From JBBSVE01 sp038233815 (GTDB lineage Bacteria > Pseudomonadota > Alphaproteobacteria > Rhodobacterales > Rhodobacteraceae): a stretch of DNA of 6,581 bases. The translations under genes and the position numbers were made by a program. The stretch is taken from the NCBI GenBank assembly GCA_038233815.1, contig JBBSVE010000162.1, positions 1-6,581 of the forward strand, given 5' to 3'. Under the pieces are notes generated by a model. The model saw only the letters and a list, made by a program, of their open reading frames with translations, ran no database searches and was not told the origin of the DNA. Below are positions 1 to 5,681 of the stretch, piece by piece; the first letter of the stretch is position 1; every line of letters begins with the position of its first letter.

Positions 1-102
1 CAAGATCACGCCACGCAATGGCTATGGACTTACAACAACGACCGCCCGAACATGGGCATCGGCGGCATTACACCCGCCCAGAAACTGAAAATGGCCGCGT
101 AA
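1..102 (+). CDS. IS3-family transposase OrfB, C-terminal fragment (5' cut by window edge)
   Basis: Only the last 33 residues and the TAA stop (100-102) are present. They read as WLWTYNNDRPNMGIGGITPAQ followed by a short KLKMAA tail. The pattern YN-x-x-RPN-M-x-x-GG-x-TP is the hallmark C-terminal end of the rve/DDE integrase core in OrfB of IS3-family elements, just beyond the catalytic glutamate. In the family OrfB is made as an OrfAB fusion by -1 frameshifting, and it catalyses copy-out/paste-in transposition through a circular intermediate. The catalytic residues and OrfA would lie upstream of the window, so whether the element is intact cannot be judged. The family call is secure; the subgroup is not. 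Confidence 0.85.
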   Translation, partial: QDHATQWLWTYNNDRPNMGIGGITPAQKLKMAA

Positions 103-147
103 ATTCTACGACTGCACCCCGTTAAGAATGGGGGGATTACCCCGACA
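1..147 (+). mobile_element. Right (3') end of an IS3-family insertion sequence
   Basis: The window opens inside an IS3-family element. Its transposase reading frame ends at 102, and the following ~45 bases look like the non-coding right end. They contain an inverted repeat (CCCC at 117-120 and GGGG at 130-133 around GTTAAGAAT) followed by GGATTACCCC. IS3-family elements usually end in CA-3', and the nearest CA after this block is at 146-147, so I place the boundary there. The left end and target duplication lie outside the window, so the terminal repeat cannot be matched and the right boundary is approximate. Confidence 0.5.
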
Positions 148-197
148 ACTTCGTGCGCCTGTTCGTCGTGAATCAGGAACGCGCGAAGGCGCAATAG
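126..197 (+). pseudogene. Possible 3' remnant of a gene interrupted by the IS
   Basis: Just past the presumed IS end an open frame continues to a TAG at 195-197, reading DNFVRLFVVNQERAKAQ. Nearly all its codons end in G or C, as in the real genes here, and unlike the AT-rich stretch that follows at about 260-317. No start codon belongs to it on the chromosomal side of the IS, so if it is real it is the tail of a gene whose front lies beyond the IS. It is only 16-17 codons of chromosomal sequence and I do not recognise the protein; it could be chance. Confidence 0.2.
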
Positions 198-281
198 CCC
201 GTCGCGGACCCGCTAGGCATCCGGCAGTTTCCGGGGCGTTCCAAATTCATCTGGGGGGAAAGGTGGGGGATAAGGTTTTGC

Positions 282-303
282 GTTATCGTTTAATTTCAAT
301 AAC
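282..303 (-). repeat. AT-rich inverted repeat downstream of tRNA-Ser
   Basis: On the minus strand the arms are GTTATTG and CGATAAC (seven pairs, one a G-U) with an 8-base A/T loop. It begins about 15 bases beyond the CCA end of the tRNA gene, where a transcript end or 3' processing signal would fall. It has no following T-tract, so it is not a canonical intrinsic terminator. Confidence 0.3.
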
Positions 304-317
304 TTAAGTAGGTTAAT

Positions 318-407
318 TGGCGGAGCGAGAGGGATTCGAACCCTCGAGACGGTTCCCCGCCTACACACTTTCCAGGCGTGCGCCTTCGACCACTCGGCCA
401 CCGCTCC
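318..407 (-). tRNA. tRNA-Ser(GGA), complete, CCA encoded
   Basis: The minus strand folds into a complete type II tRNA of 90 nt including an encoded CCA (318-320). The acceptor arm is GGAGCGG against TCGCTCC (last pair G-U) with discriminator G. The D-arm has GCC/GGC stems. The anticodon stem CACGC/GTGTG holds the loop CTGGAAA, giving anticodon GGA (complement of 371-373), which reads UCC/UCU serine codons. A long variable arm (GGCGG, GGAA loop, CCGTC) is the serine-type identity element. The T-arm is GAGGG, TTCGAAT, CCCTC. The D loop carries U after the GG pair (U20, complement of 389), the position reduced by DusA, which is encoded at the other end of this window. The 3' end points at the IS fragment; tRNA 3' ends are common integration sites for islands. 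Confidence 0.97.
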
Positions 408-504
408 GTCAGCGGTGCATAGCTTACCTTTTGCGGGAGCGAAAGAGGCGAGGTGGTGGAGGATAAGGCGCTGCCGGACTGCGGTGATTTCGCCTCAAAC
501 GTCG

Positions 505-529
505 AAAAAAACCGCTACAACGGCTCTTT
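505..529 (-). terminator. Weak rho-independent-like terminator of the liv operon
   Basis: On the minus strand the last codons of livM form a 5' arm AAAGAGCCG (529-521), a 6-base loop containing the stop codon (520-515) and a 3' arm CGGTTTTTT (514-506), within a run of seven Ts (511-505). The stem has three strong G-C pairs at the loop end, two G-U wobbles and A-T pairs at the base. The T-run makes it terminator-like, but the GC core is short. It would end the liv transcript at the livM stop and insulate the co-oriented tRNA-Ser gene 98 bp downstream. Confidence 0.4.
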
Positions 530-1492
530 CAGCCAGCGGGAGATCACGCCGACGACACCCTGGCGGAACAGCAGCACGCCGAGCACGAATATCGCGCCCT
601 GGATCACCGTCACCCAGGCGCCGTAGGTGGCGAGGTAGTTCTGCATCGCTACCACCAGCGCGCTTCCGACGAGGGGGCCGAAAATCGTGCCCATGCCGCC
701 GAGAAGCGTCATCAGGACGACCTCACCGGACATGCTCCAGTGGACATCCGTAAGGGATGCCAGCTGGAACACCTGCGATTTCAGCGCCCCCGCGAGGCCT
801 GCGAAGGTGGCCGACAGGACGAACACCGTGAGCTTGTAGCGGTTCACGTCGTAGCCGAGCGAGATCGCGCGGGGCTCGTTCTCCCGGATTGCTTTCAGGA
901 CCTGACCGAAGGGGGAATGGACGATGCGGAACAAGAAAAGGATGCCCGCGAATGTCAGGACGAGGACGAAATAGTAGAGCGAGACATTGTCCTCCAGCGA
1001 GACGAGGCCGAAGAGATGGCCGCGGGGGACGGACTGGATGCCATCCTCGCCGCCCGTGAAGGGTGCTTGCAACGCCACGAAATAGACCATCTGCGCGAAG
1101 GCCAGCGTCACCATTGCGAAATATATACCCTGCCGGCGGATCGCGAGGCTTCCGATCGCGAGGCCAAGCACGCCAGCGGCCGCGGTGCCGCACAGAACGG
1201 ACAGCTCCGGCGTGAGGCCCCAGACCTTGGCCGCGTGGGCGGCGACGTAGCTTGCCCCACCGAAATAGGCGGCGTGGCCGAAGGACAGCAGACCGCCGAA
1301 ACCCAGCAGAAGGTTGAACGCGGCGGCAAAAAGGGCAAAGCACATGACCTTCATCGCGAAGACTGGATATACGAGGAACGGCAGCACGAGGAGGAACAGG
1401 AAAAGGACTGCGAAGATGGCCTTTTGCAGCCTCGTCATGCCGGTGCGGGCAGGGGCCCTTGCCGTGATCGTCTCGGTCATATCCGTCGCCAT
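515..1492 (-). CDS. livM: Branched-chain-type ABC transporter permease LivM
   Basis: This is the second membrane-spanning subunit of a HAAT/Liv-family importer. It pairs with LivH in the inner membrane to form the translocation path driven by LivG/LivF. The 325-residue product is hydrophobic from about residue 23 onward. It shows LivM-family hallmarks: GGLLSFGHAAYFGGASYV at ~66-83, the cytoplasmic coupling (EAA-like) segment AIRENEPRAISLGYDVNRYK at 201-220, and LLGGMGTIFGPLVGSALV at ~263-280. A polar N-terminal extension of about 20 residues precedes the first membrane segment. The ATG shares one base with the livH TGA (TGATG), and a GGAAAGG seven bases upstream can act as ribosome-binding site, so I start here; the open frame continues upstream only as an out-of-frame shadow of livH. 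Met5 or Met19 are possible alternative starts. It is the last gene of the operon, with a terminator-like hairpin over its stop codon. Confidence 0.93.
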   Translation of the reverse strand: MATDMTETITARAPARTGMTRLQKAIFAVLFLFLLVLPFLVYPVFAMKVMCFALFAAAFNLLLGFGGLLSFGHAAYFGGASYVAAHAAKVWGLTPELSVLCGTAAAGVLGLAIGSLAIRRQGIYFAMVTLAFAQMVYFVALQAPFTGGEDGIQSVPRGHLFGLVSLEDNVSLYYFVLVLTFAGILFLFRIVHSPFGQVLKAIRENEPRAISLGYDVNRYKLTVFVLSATFAGLAGALKSQVFQLASLTDVHWSMSGEVVLMTLLGGMGTIFGPLVGSALVVAMQNYLATYGAWVTVIQGAIFVLGVLLFRQGVVGVISRWLKEPL

Positions 1493-2379
1493 CACGCGGC
1501 CTTTCCGAACAGCCCTTCGGGCTTGATGAGCAGCACCACCGCCATGACCACGAAGATCACGACCGCCGAGCCTTGCGGATAAAAGACGCGGGTCAGCCCC
1601 TCGATCAGCCCCAGCCCGTAGCCGGTGAGGATCGCCCCCATGATCGACCCCATGCCGCCGATCACCACGACTGCGAACACCACGATGATGAGGTCCGCGC
1701 CCATGTTCGGATTGACCGCATAGATCGGCGCCGCAAGCACGCCCGCAAATCCCGCAAGCGCCACGCCGAAACCGTAGGTCAGCATCACCATCAGGGGCAC
1801 GTTGATCCCGAACGCGCCGACCAACGCCGGGTTCTCGGTCGCCGCGCGCAGGTAGGCGCCGAGCCGGGTCTTCTCGATCGTGAACCATGTGCCGAAACAG
1901 ACCACCACCGACGCCGCGATCACCCACGCGCGGTAGTTGGGCAGGAACATGAAGCCAAGGTTGGTGCCGCCCGCCAGCGCGTCGGGGATGCGATAGGGCA
2001 GGCCCGACACGCCGTAATAATTGCGAAACAGCCCCTGGATGATCAGGGCAAGGCCGAAGGTCAGCAAGAGCCCGTAGAGATGGTCGAGATGATAGAGCCG
2101 CGACAGCATCGTTCGCTCCAGCACGACGCCGAACGCGCCGACGATGAGCGGTGCCAGGATCAGCGCAGGCCAGTAGCCGATGCCCAGATAGTCGAGCAGC
2201 ATCCACGCCACGAAGGCCCCCGCCATATAGAGCGCGCCGTGAGCAAAGTTGATGATGTTCAAGAGCCCGAAGATGACCGCGAGCCCCAGCGACAGGACCG
2301 CGTAGAACGACCCGTTGATGAGGCCGAGCAAAAGCTGGCCCATCAGGACTTGCGGCGATATGCCCAGAAGATCGAACAT
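1492..2379 (-). CDS. livH: Branched-chain-type ABC transporter permease LivH
   Basis: This is the first membrane subunit of the importer, the partner of LivM. It has 295 residues, the usual family length, and about eight hydrophobic segments. Diagnostic stretches are GLINGSFYAVLSLGLAVIFG at 19-38 followed by NIINFAHGALYMAGAF (41-56), the cytoplasmic coupling region RAATENPALVGAFGIN at ~168-183, and VIGGMGSIMGAILTGYGLG near 239-257. The start is supported by GAGAGAGG (2394-2387 on the minus strand) seven bases before the ATG. It lies 45 nt after the GFA-family gene stop and overlaps livM by one base, so translation of the two permeases is probably coupled. Nothing looks broken. The family is firm; the transported solute cannot be read from the permease. 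Confidence 0.95.
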   Translation of the reverse strand: MFDLLGISPQVLMGQLLLGLINGSFYAVLSLGLAVIFGLLNIINFAHGALYMAGAFVAWMLLDYLGIGYWPALILAPLIVGAFGVVLERTMLSRLYHLDHLYGLLLTFGLALIIQGLFRNYYGVSGLPYRIPDALAGGTNLGFMFLPNYRAWVIAASVVVCFGTWFTIEKTRLGAYLRAATENPALVGAFGINVPLMVMLTYGFGVALAGFAGVLAAPIYAVNPNMGADLIIVVFAVVVIGGMGSIMGAILTGYGLGLIEGLTRVFYPQGSAVVIFVVMAVVLLIKPEGLFGKAA

Positions 2380-2424
2380 GGGGCGGCCTCTCTCAGCGTG
2401 TCAACGGGGTCCGGCGCGGGTGTA

Positions 2425-2805
2425 TCATCCGTCAGCGTCGCGGTTCTGCGGGTAATCCCGCATGGTGGGGAAGGGCGGCAGAACCCCCTCCCGCCGGATG
2501 GTCCAGAGATCAAAGGTCGGCACGAAGGCATCGGACGCGTCGAGGCTGCCGAGGTTGACCTCAACCTCGTCCCCGCTTCGTCCGAAGACCGGAGAGCCGC
2601 AGCGGGGGCAGAAGAACCGCCCCTCATAGCCTTGCGCCTCGCCCGTCACCGTGACGGCCTCCGCGGGGAAGATCGCGGAGGCGTGGAACAGCGCGCCGTG
2701 ATGCTTGCGGCACGCGAGACAGTGGCAGAGGCCGACCCGTCTGGGTCGGCCTCGCACCTCGACACGGATGGCGCCGCAAAGGCAACCGCCCGTCACGCTG
2801 TCCAT
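2425..2805 (-). CDS. Small GFA/CENP-V-family zinc-binding protein
   Basis: The 126-residue product has the complete cysteine set of the GFA (glutathione-dependent formaldehyde-activating enzyme-like, CENP-V) fold: GGCLCG (C8, C10), LCHCLACRK (C27, C29, C32) and FFCPRCGSPVF (C66, C69). In the family these bind a structural and a second zinc ion. The name comes from Paracoccus Gfa, proposed to speed addition of formaldehyde to glutathione, but that protein is longer and its catalysis is disputed. Short homologues like this one have no established reaction, so I assign none. It is cytoplasmic (no signal peptide). It sits inside the transporter operon, 13 nt after livJ and 45 nt before livH, with GGAGG (2817-2813) seven bases before its ATG and just after the livJ stop, so it is clearly translated as part of the unit. 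The gene contains a perfect 11-bp inverted repeat at 2728-2753. A role linked to the imported solute is inference only. Confidence 0.9.
   Translation of the reverse strand: MDSVTGGCLCGAIRVEVRGRPRRVGLCHCLACRKHHGALFHASAIFPAEAVTVTGEAQGYEGRFFCPRCGSPVFGRSGDEVEVNLGSLDASDAFVPTFDLWTIRREGVLPPFPTMRDYPQNRDADG
2728..2753 (-). repeat. Perfect 11-bp GC-rich hairpin inside the GFA gene, just after livJ
   Basis: Arms GAGGCCGACCC (2728-2738) and GGGTCGGCCTC (2743-2753) are perfectly complementary around a 4-base loop. On the mRNA it would be a very stable stem-loop covering about codons 18-26 of the GFA gene, starting 66 nt after the livJ stop codon. No T-tract follows, so it is not an intrinsic terminator. 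It could be an RNase-blocking or pausing structure, or simply a by-product of arginine/glycine/proline codons. Confidence 0.6.
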
Positions 2806-2818
2806 GCGAAAGCCTCCG

Positions 2819-4018
2819 TTACTTCTTGGTGAAGTCGCATTCGTCGAGCATCGGAAGGAAAGCGTCGTCGCCCTTGATCGTCGCGATCTGGTTGTAAAGG
2901 TCCCACTCGCCCTTCGATTCCTCCGGCGTCTTCACCTGGAACAGATACATGTCATGCACCACCCGCCCGTCGCCGCGCACCGTGAGCTGGCCAAAGAGCG
3001 GATCGTCGATCGGCGTCTCCTTCATCTTCAGCGCGACCGCCTTGCCGTCCTTGGCGCTTCCCACGGCCTTCACGGCGGCAAGATAGGCCATCGTGCCGGA
3101 ATAGACGCCTGCCTGCACCATCGTCGGCTCCGCCCCGTGCTTTTCCATGAAGCGCTTGGAGAAGGCGCGCGTCTTGTCGTTCTGGTCCCAGTAGAAAGCC
3201 TCCGTCAGCGACAGGCCCTGCGCCGTCTGCACGCTCAGCGCATGGACGTCGGTGATGAAGAACAAAAGCGCCGCAAGCTTCTGACCCGCCTGCGTGATGC
3301 CGAACTCGGCCGCCTGCTTGATCGCGTTCACCGTATCGCCGCCCGCATTGGCGAGGCCGATCACGTCTGCGCCCGATCCCTGCGCCTGCAACAGGAACGA
3401 GGAGAAATCGGTGGCGGGGACGGGCACATCGACGGTGCCCACGACCTCGCCACCGTTTTCCTTCACGACCGCGGCGGTATTCTCCTCCAGACTATGGCCA
3501 AAGGCGTAGTCGGCGGTCAGGAAATACCATTTCTTGCCGCCCGCCTTGATCATCTCCTTACCGGTCCCGTTCGCGAGCGCCGCCGTGTCGTAGGTCCAGT
3601 GGATCGTCGTGGGTTTGCACTGCTCGCGCGTCAGCGCGGTGGAGCCTGCGCCCGAATTGATCATCACGCCGTTCTTCTCGGCGGTGATGTCGGCCACGGC
3701 GAGCGCCACGGACGAGGTCGGCACGTCGAGGATCGCGTTCACCCCGTCCTGATCATACCACTGCCGCGCGATGTTGGAGCCGATGTCGGGCTTGTTCTGG
3801 TGATCGGCTGACACGACCTCCACCTTGAGGCCCTTGTTCGCGGCATCGAAATCCTCCACCGCCATCTTGGCCGCGATGACCGAGCCTTCGCCCGAGAGGT
3901 CCGCATAGACGCCGGAGCGGTCGTTGAGCACGCCCAGCTTCACGGTGATGTCCTGTGCCGCGGCCATCCCGGCCGACAGCGCGCCGATTGCGGTTCCGAG
4001 TGCGAGCAATCTTTTCAT
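2819..4018 (-). CDS. Periplasmic substrate-binding protein of Liv-type ABC importer (LivJ-like)
   Basis: This is the solute receptor of the importer, in the Peripla_BP_6/LivJ family. The 399-residue precursor starts with a classic Sec signal peptide (KR at 2-3, hydrophobic core to ~18, AAAQ around 19-22, likely cleavage after A21). The mature part begins with VKLGVLNDRSGVYADLSG, the family's first strand and loop. The ligand-site stretch SGAGSTALT at 122-130 matches the Ser/Thr-rich loop that holds the alpha-amino-acid group in LivJ. It is followed by IHWTYDT (139-145) where classic LivJ proteins have a phenylalanine-arginine-threonine motif. The only cysteines in the protein are C134 and C394, which could form a disulfide in the periplasm. 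The start is well supported: GGGAGGAG (4031-4024) lies five bases before the ATG. It is 46 nt after livF, with a hairpin in the gap, and 13 nt before the GFA gene. The substrate is unknown: branched-chain amino acids, other amino acids, or aromatic acids and similar compounds are all possible for this family. Confidence 0.93.
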   Translation of the reverse strand: MKRLLALGTAIGALSAGMAAAQDITVKLGVLNDRSGVYADLSGEGSVIAAKMAVEDFDAANKGLKVEVVSADHQNKPDIGSNIARQWYDQDGVNAILDVPTSSVALAVADITAEKNGVMINSGAGSTALTREQCKPTTIHWTYDTAALANGTGKEMIKAGGKKWYFLTADYAFGHSLEENTAAVVKENGGEVVGTVDVPVPATDFSSFLLQAQGSGADVIGLANAGGDTVNAIKQAAEFGITQAGQKLAALLFFITDVHALSVQTAQGLSLTEAFYWDQNDKTRAFSKRFMEKHGAEPTMVQAGVYSGTMAYLAAVKAVGSAKDGKAVALKMKETPIDDPLFGQLTVRGDGRVVHDMYLFQVKTPEESKGEWDLYNQIATIKGDDAFLPMLDECDFTKK

Positions 4019-4037
4019 GGTGTCTCCTCCCTGTGTG

Positions 4038-4053
4038 GGGCGCGGATGCGCCC
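4038..4053 (-). repeat. Intercistronic hairpin ahead of the livJ ribosome-binding site
   Basis: GGGCGC (4038-4043) and GCGCCC (4048-4053) form a perfect 6-bp stem with a 4-base loop in the 46-nt livF-livJ gap. It ends six bases upstream of the livJ Shine-Dalgarno sequence and leaves that sequence unpaired. Such a structure may mark a processed, stabilised 5' end for the binding-protein message; this is inference. Confidence 0.45.
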
Positions 4054-4064
4054 ATCCTGATGTG

Positions 4065-4769
4065 TCAAAGCCCGAGATAGGCTTGAAGTTTCGTCGTGGC
4101 GCCTGCGATGTCGGTATTCGGGATCATGTCGATCACGCGCCCCTGTTCGACCACGACATGGCGGTCGGCGACCGAAGTCGCGAACCGGAAGTTCTGTTCC
4201 ACGAGGACGATGGTGAAGCCCTCCTCCTTCAGGGCCGCGACGGTGCGGCCGATCTGCTGGACGATGACGGGGGCCAGCCCTTCTGTCGGCTCGTCGAGGA
4301 GCAGGAGTTTCGCGCCGGTGCGCAGGATCCGCGCCATGGCGAGCATCTGTTGCTCGCCCCCCGACAGCTTCGTGCCCTGACTGCGACGCCGTAACTTGAG
4401 GTTGGGAAAAAGCGTGTGGATCCGCTCCACCGTCAGCCCGCCGTCCGCGATGCGGGGCGGCAGCATCAGGTTTTCCTCCACCGTGAGGGAGGCGAAGATC
4501 CCCCGCTCCTCCGGGCAGATGGCGATGCCCATACGCGCGATCTGGCGGGGCTGGAGGGCGATCGTCTCCGTGCCCTCGTAGCGGACGGAGCCCTTGCGCG
4601 CGGGCAGCATCCCCATGATCGCCTTCAGCGTCGTGGTCTTGCCCGCACCGTTGCGGCCCAGAAGGGTGACGACCTCGCCCCGCCTCACGGTGAAATCGAT
4701 TCCGTGAAGGACGTGGCTCTCGCCATACCAGCCCTCCAGCCCCGCGACGCTGAGCAACGGCTCAGTCAT
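4065..4769 (-). CDS. livF: Liv-type ABC transporter ATP-binding protein LivF
   Basis: This is one of the two cytoplasmic ATPases that drive the importer, forming a heterodimer with LivG. The product has 234 residues, normal for LivF. Walker A is GRNGAGKTT (38-46), the signature is LSGGEQQMLAMAR (135-147), Walker B is LLLLDEPTEGLAP (155-167), and the Q-loop region reads CPEERGIFASLTVEENL (85-101). The switch position carries glutamine (VEQN, Q192) instead of histidine, which is usual for LivF and not a defect. Its ATG lies inside the end of livG (8-nt overlap) with only a GGGG-rich weak ribosome-binding site, so it probably depends on translational coupling to livG. Confidence 0.95.
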   Translation of the reverse strand: MTEPLLSVAGLEGWYGESHVLHGIDFTVRRGEVVTLLGRNGAGKTTTLKAIMGMLPARKGSVRYEGTETIALQPRQIARMGIAICPEERGIFASLTVEENLMLPPRIADGGLTVERIHTLFPNLKLRRRSQGTKLSGGEQQMLAMARILRTGAKLLLLDEPTEGLAPVIVQQIGRTVAALKEEGFTIVLVEQNFRFATSVADRHVVVEQGRVIDMIPNTDIAGATTKLQAYLGL

Positions 4770-5520
4770 GCCCGGCCCCGATATAGGCGTCGATCACGGC
4801 GGCGTCCTTCGAGACGGTGTCGTAGTCGCCTTCGGCCAGGATCTCGCCGCGCGCCAGCACCGTGATGCGGTCGGAAAGATCCGCCACGACGGAAAGGTTA
4901 TGTTCCACCATCAGGACGGTGCGGCCCACCGCCACCCGCCGGATCAGGTCCGAGATGCGCGCGACATCGGCCTGCGCCATTCCGGCCATCGGCTCATCCA
5001 GCAGCAGCATCTCCGGCTTCAGCGCCAGCGTGGCTGCAATCTCCAGCGCGCGCTTGCGGCCGTAGGACAGCTCCGCCGCGCGGTGATGGGCAAAGTCCTG
5101 CAACCCCACCGCGTCGAGATGCCCGCGCGCGGCCTCGTCATAGCGCCGCAGCGTCTTCTCCGAACGCCAGAAATCGAAGCTCTCACCGCGTTTCCGTTGC
5201 AGGGCCACGCGGACATTCTCCAGCACGGTGAGGTCGGGAAACACGGCGGAGATCTGGAACGACCGCACCATGCCGAGCCGCGCCACCTCCGCCGGCGTCA
5301 TCCGCGTGATGTCGCGCCCGCCGTAGCGGATCGTGCCGCGCGTGGGCTGGAGGAACTTGGTCAGCAGGTTGAAGCAGGTGGTCTTGCCCGCCCCGTTCGG
5401 TCCGATCAGCGCATGGATCGCCCCGCGCCGCACCCGCAGGGTTACATCGTTCACCGCGACGAAGCCCTTGAATTCCTTGGTGAGGTGGCTCGCCTCCAGC
5501 GCGATGTCGGGGTCTGCCAT
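4762..5520 (-). CDS. livG: Liv-type ABC transporter ATP-binding protein LivG
   Basis: This is the first gene of the operon and the second ATPase of the importer. The 252-residue product has Walker A GPNGAGKTT (40-48), Q-loop FQ at 88-89 followed by VFPDLTVLENV (93-103), signature ELSYGRKRALEIA (150-162), Walker B MLLLDEPMAGM (171-181) and switch histidine H207 (MVEHNL). The signature has tyrosine-glycine instead of glycine-glycine, as is common in LivG proteins, and is not evidence of inactivity. GGGGGAGAG eight bases or less before the ATG supports the start; the MADPDIALEAS N-terminus fits the family. A promoter for the whole unit should lie in the 161-bp divergent gap to dusA; a candidate is given at 5566-5593. 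Confidence 0.95.
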   Translation of the reverse strand: MADPDIALEASHLTKEFKGFVAVNDVTLRVRRGAIHALIGPNGAGKTTCFNLLTKFLQPTRGTIRYGGRDITRMTPAEVARLGMVRSFQISAVFPDLTVLENVRVALQRKRGESFDFWRSEKTLRRYDEAARGHLDAVGLQDFAHHRAAELSYGRKRALEIAATLALKPEMLLLDEPMAGMAQADVARISDLIRRVAVGRTVLMVEHNLSVVADLSDRITVLARGEILAEGDYDTVSKDAAVIDAYIGAGHD

Positions 5521-5565
5521 GTCGCTCTCCCCCTAAATTGCCGCGCTGGTGCGCCTTGACCCGAT

Positions 5566-5593
5566 AGCTTACCGAAGGGCGGGGGGATGTAAA
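5566..5593 (-). promoter_or_regulatory. Candidate sigma-70-type promoter for the liv operon
   Basis: On the minus strand TTTACA (5593-5588, five of six matches to TTGACA) is followed after 16 bases by TAAGCT (5571-5566, three of six matches to TATAAT). This places a start site roughly 35-40 bases upstream of the livG ATG. The -10 is poor, but alphaproteobacterial promoters are often weak here. No clear operator palindrome is visible in the 5521-5681 gap, and I see no convincing plus-strand promoter for dusA. Confidence 0.25.
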
Positions 5594-5681
5594 TGACAGA
5601 GACGGATCGACCCGCCCCCACAGGTCTGGTCCGGCCCACGGAAAGACGATAGACCGCGCCCGGCAACGCGATACCTCCCGG

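Noticed and set aside
181..192. GCGC-GAAG-GCGC short hairpin
   Set aside because: A 4-bp stem with no T-tract, expected by chance in GC-rich DNA.
252..276. G-rich run as a possible G-quadruplex
   Set aside because: Only two runs of three or more Gs are present, with the others being GG, which is not enough for a canonical four-run quadruplex.
1493..2206. Upstream extension of the livM frame (238 extra codons)
   Set aside because: The extension is an out-of-frame reading of livH; the true livM start is the ATG at 1492 overlapping the livH stop.
2370..2404. Exact TTGACA (-35-like) on the minus strand at 2404-2399, ahead of livH
   Set aside because: At 16-18 bases spacing the -10 slot falls on the livH start codon with no TATAAT-like match, so a start there would be inside livH; probably chance.
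1573..2832. Long plus-strand open frame (419 codons) antisense to livH and the GFA gene
   Set aside because: It is rich in Arg, His, Gln, Asp and Glu with no recognisable domain, the typical antisense shadow of membrane-protein genes in GC-rich DNA; the minus strand encodes well-recognised proteins.
2705..3811. Plus-strand open frame (368 codons) antisense to the binding-protein gene
   Set aside because: Low-information Arg/His/Leu-rich translation covering a clear livJ-like gene with signal peptide and ribosome-binding site.
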